A stretch of 64,000 nucleotides of DNA from Salsipaludibacter sp963735045 (GTDB taxonomy: Bacteria > Actinomycetota > Nitriliruptoria > Nitriliruptorales > Nitriliruptoraceae), in the NCBI GenBank assembly GCA_963735045.1, contig CAVTIZ010000003.1, positions 1,550,001-1,614,000 of the forward strand. The letters run 5' to 3'. Under the pieces are notes generated by a model. That model worked only from the letters and a program-made list of their open reading frames with translations. It was not told where the DNA came from and ran no database searches. Of the stretch, positions 61,945 to 64,000 are shown piece by piece (position 1 is the stretch's first letter; each line of letters starts with the position of its first letter). Position numbers and translations under genes: made by a program.

Positions 61945-62937
61945 TCAGCCGTCGGCGGCCCGACGGATCTCGCCCACGGCGTCGGTGGCGACCTCCTCGA
62001 CCGCGTCGCCACGTACGACCCGGGCGTTCCAGGTGCCCAGCATCCGGGTCGTGAGGTGGCTGGCCAGCGGCTGCAGCGCCCCCTCCAGCTCCGGGTGCTG
62101 GTCCAGGACGTCCTGGCGGACCTGGACCCCCACCACGAAGGCCGGGAACACGTCCAGCGGGTCGGCCAACGGCACCAGGCCCTCCAGCCAGGCCGCCCCG
62201 TCGGTCAGGGTGGACAGGCCGACGAAGCACTGCCCGCCGGCCACGCCCGACACGGCCTCGGCCGCGGGTGCCTCGGTCAGGACCCGGTTGGTGATCGAGT
62301 AGCGCGAGGCGAGCGCGTTCCAGCCGTCGGCCCGTGACGCGAACACCGGATCGACGCAGATCGATGCGTCGTCGCGTTCGGCCAGCACCGTGGCCAGCTG
62401 TGGGATCGTCGCCACCTCGTCGGCGGTGTCGGGGGCGACGAACAGGCCGAAGGTGGCGTCGGCAGGTGGGCCGTCCACCCCGGCCTCCACGTCGAACTCC
62501 GGTCGCAACCACACGATCCCGTTGGGCTCGTCGGCCGAGCGCACCCGCTGGAAGGAGGTGCGCGGGTCCCCGGGTGGGTTCTCGCGTCCGAGCTCTTCGA
62601 GCCACACCTGCCCGCTGTAGCCCGGGGCCACGTCCACGTCACCCAGTTCCAGGGCCTGGCGGGCCGCACCGGCGTCGGCCAGCTCCACCAGCACCGGGGT
62701 CATGTCGGCGCGTTCGACGAACTCGGCCAGGACCGTGCCCAGGAGCCCGGACTCCGCCTCCGGGCCGATGCCGATGCGCACCACCGGACCGGAGGTGGCC
62801 GTCGGGCTCGGGGTCGCGGTGTCCGCGCCCGGCTGCAGGGTGCACCCCGCCAGCGCCACGACCAGCGCCAGCACGACCGTGAGCCGACGTCGGGATCGGG
62901 CCGGGTGGGTGGTGGTGTGGCAGCGGTGGCGAGGCAT
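61945..62937 (-). CDS. Substrate-binding lipoprotein (OpuAC/glycine betaine-choline type)
   Basis: 330 residues from ATG 62937; a frame open to 63081 is not preferred. Signal peptide with lipobox LAGC. The mature protein has the OpuAC-type fold: RIGIGPEAESGLLGTVLAEF at the start and DVDVAPGYSGQVWLEELG, the usual region around the Tyr/Trp ligand box. Binds a quaternary amine or similar osmolyte for an ABC importer; no permease or ATPase gene is next to it in the window. Confidence 0.82.
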   Translation of the reverse strand: MPRHRCHTTTHPARSRRRLTVVLALVVALAGCTLQPGADTATPSPTATSGPVVRIGIGPEAESGLLGTVLAEFVERADMTPVLVELADAGAARQALELGDVDVAPGYSGQVWLEELGRENPPGDPRTSFQRVRSADEPNGIVWLRPEFDVEAGVDGPPADATFGLFVAPDTADEVATIPQLATVLAERDDASICVDPVFASRADGWNALASRYSITNRVLTEAPAAEAVSGVAGGQCFVGLSTLTDGAAWLEGLVPLADPLDVFPAFVVGVQVRQDVLDQHPELEGALQPLASHLTTRMLGTWNARVVRGDAVEEVATDAVGEIRRAADG

Positions 62938-63119
62938 GGCACCAGCGTGCCAGACGCGCCGGCCACGGTCGGTCGTGCACCCCGGCACGGGGTCGAGCGG
63001 GACCCGCCCGGCGATAGCATCGCCCCCGTGCCGTCGACGCCCCCGCGTCGGCCGGGACCCGCCCGACCGACACTGCGGCACCTTCCGATCGCGTCCCCCA
63101 CGCGGGTCAAGGCCCCACC

Positions 63120-64000
63120 ATGTCCACCGGTCCCCGACTCACCCGTCGTGCCATGCTGGCCGGCGCGGCCGCCACGCTCGCCGCGTGCGCCAGTGGTGGC
63201 TCCACGACCGAGGCGGCCACCTCCGACCTGCCCTCCCCCGGCGCGACCGTCCCGCTGCCCAACGCCTCCGACGCGGTGCAGGGGGCGCTCGCGGCGGCGG
63301 GGTTGGAGGACGCCGAACTGGCCCTGACCCCCCAGTCCACCTGGAACGAGCTGTTGGTGGGACTGACCACCGACCTGCTGCTGGTCGTCAGCGACGACCA
63401 GGGGGAACTGGTCACCGACCCGGTGGACGTGTGGCTGGTCGACCTCGACGGCGAGGTGGTCACGGGCCCCCTGACCACGACGTGGTATCCCGACGACCGC
63501 CTGCCGACGGAGGGCCTGCACGCCGTCGAGGTGGCCCTGGGAGCCGAGCAGTCGGGCACCTTCGACCTGGTGGTGGCCACCTCGGACGGCAGCCGCGCGG
63601 GCAGTGCCGGGATCAACGCCATCCTCCCGGAGGAGAGTGTCGCGCCGGCGACCGGCAGCGCGATCCCGGCCGTCCAGACGCCCACGACCGACGACGAGAT
63701 GGGCCTGGAGGAGTTGTGCACCCGCGAGGAGAACTGCGGGCTGCACGACGTCAGCCTCGACGAGGCCCTGGGCGGGGACGTCCCGGTCGTGCTGTGCGTG
63801 TCCACGCCGAAGTTCTGCGCGACGGCCATCTGCGGTCCGGTGCTGGAGGACGTGCTGTCGGTGTCGGAGGACGACGACCTGCCCGAGGCCACCTTCATCC
63901 ACGTCGAGCCCTACGAGGACGAGGACCTGACCCCGATCCCGCTGGTCGAGGAACTGCAACTGCCGACGGAGCCATGGACCTGGGTGCTGGAGCCCGACGG
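63120..64000 (+). CDS. Thioredoxin-fold lipoprotein with twin-arginine signal, 3' end outside window
   Basis: At least 293 residues from ATG 63120. LTRRAMLAGAAATLAAC combines a twin-arginine motif with a lipobox Cys, so Tat export and lipidation are both possible. A beta-rich middle follows, then a thioredoxin-like stretch, VVLCVSTPKFCATAICGPVLEDV, with Cys-x6-ish spacing (FCATAIC) in place of CxxC. Family is SCO1- or TlpA-like at most. The right edge cuts it. Confidence 0.75.
   Translation, partial: MSTGPRLTRRAMLAGAAATLAACASGGSTTEAATSDLPSPGATVPLPNASDAVQGALAAAGLEDAELALTPQSTWNELLVGLTTDLLLVVSDDQGELVTDPVDVWLVDLDGEVVTGPLTTTWYPDDRLPTEGLHAVEVALGAEQSGTFDLVVATSDGSRAGSAGINAILPEESVAPATGSAIPAVQTPTTDDEMGLEELCTREENCGLHDVSLDEALGGDVPVVLCVSTPKFCATAICGPVLEDVLSVSEDDDLPEATFIHVEPYEDEDLTPIPLVEELQLPTEPWTWVLEPD

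Noticed and set aside
1..64000. tRNA and rRNA genes
   Set aside because: No cloverleaf or rRNA-like stretch was recognised by eye in the intergenic regions; a covariance search was not possible.

Overview
The window is a very GC-rich chromosomal segment (my impression is about 70% or more) of a Gram-positive-type actinobacterium. Support: a division and cell wall (dcw) cluster with actinobacterial accessory genes (sepF, yggT, pgeF, yggS beside ftsZ), a DUF3040 protein, dnaE2, a perfect actinobacterial LexA box, a 6C-type small RNA, GAF-ANTAR and DUF222-HNH proteins, and a MurE with the DNPR motif expected for a meso-diaminopimelate wall. A deep-branching class (Nitriliruptoria- or Acidimicrobiia-like) is a guess from gene content; no marker gene settles it.

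Layout. 1-6548: dnaE1 (cut by the left edge), rluD, lspA, a plus-strand HEXXH protein and yggT. 6545-24126, minus strand, read right to left: mraZ, rsmH, ftsL, ftsI, murE, murF, mraY, ftsW, murG, murC, murB, ftsQ, ftsZ, pgeF, yggS, sepF, yggT. This is an almost continuous translationally coupled operon (ATGA, GTGA or TGATG junctions) that makes lipid II, flips and polymerises it, and builds the divisome. murD is missing between mraY and ftsW, and no divIVA lies between yggT and lspA. mraZ has three GTGGRG boxes at 10-bp spacing over its likely promoter; ftsZ has its own promoter after ftsQ.

24489-36802: tetR; a MoxR / DUF58 / transglutaminase operon; DUF3040; enoyl-CoA hydratase; dinB; a HAD phosphatase; a DUF1648 membrane protein with a YtrA-type GntR regulator and a dyad operator on their promoter; a CPBP protease; a threonine synthase-like enzyme. 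36803-37364 is a long intergenic region carrying a probable 6C small RNA with its own promoter and terminator.

37365-43709 is the most unusual block: four plus-strand genes joined by 4-base overlaps, encoding an Ig-like lipoprotein, a TIR-nSTAND1-WD40 protein of 1348 residues, a membrane-anchored alpha/beta hydrolase and an LCP-like protein. A stand-alone TIR gene converges on it, followed by a GAF-ANTAR regulator.

44956-48728 is a decayed accessory region: a second copy of the dnaE2 3' end, a truncated moxR copy, a DUF222-HNH gene with two frameshifts, and a nucleotidyltransferase broken into oppositely oriented pieces. 48729-54077 holds a large LuxR-family ATPase regulator and an ABC exporter with two related permeases. 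54210-60585: NAD-dependent epimerase, dnaE2 (translesion polymerase), a possible 59-residue repeat peptide, and a DUF6504-like gene under a perfect LexA box. 61043 to the end: a two-TM coiled-coil protein, an OpuAC-type substrate-binding lipoprotein and a thioredoxin-fold lipoprotein cut by the right edge.

Limits: calls come from reading sequence and translations by eye; no database search was run. Hand-read site coordinates may be off by a base.
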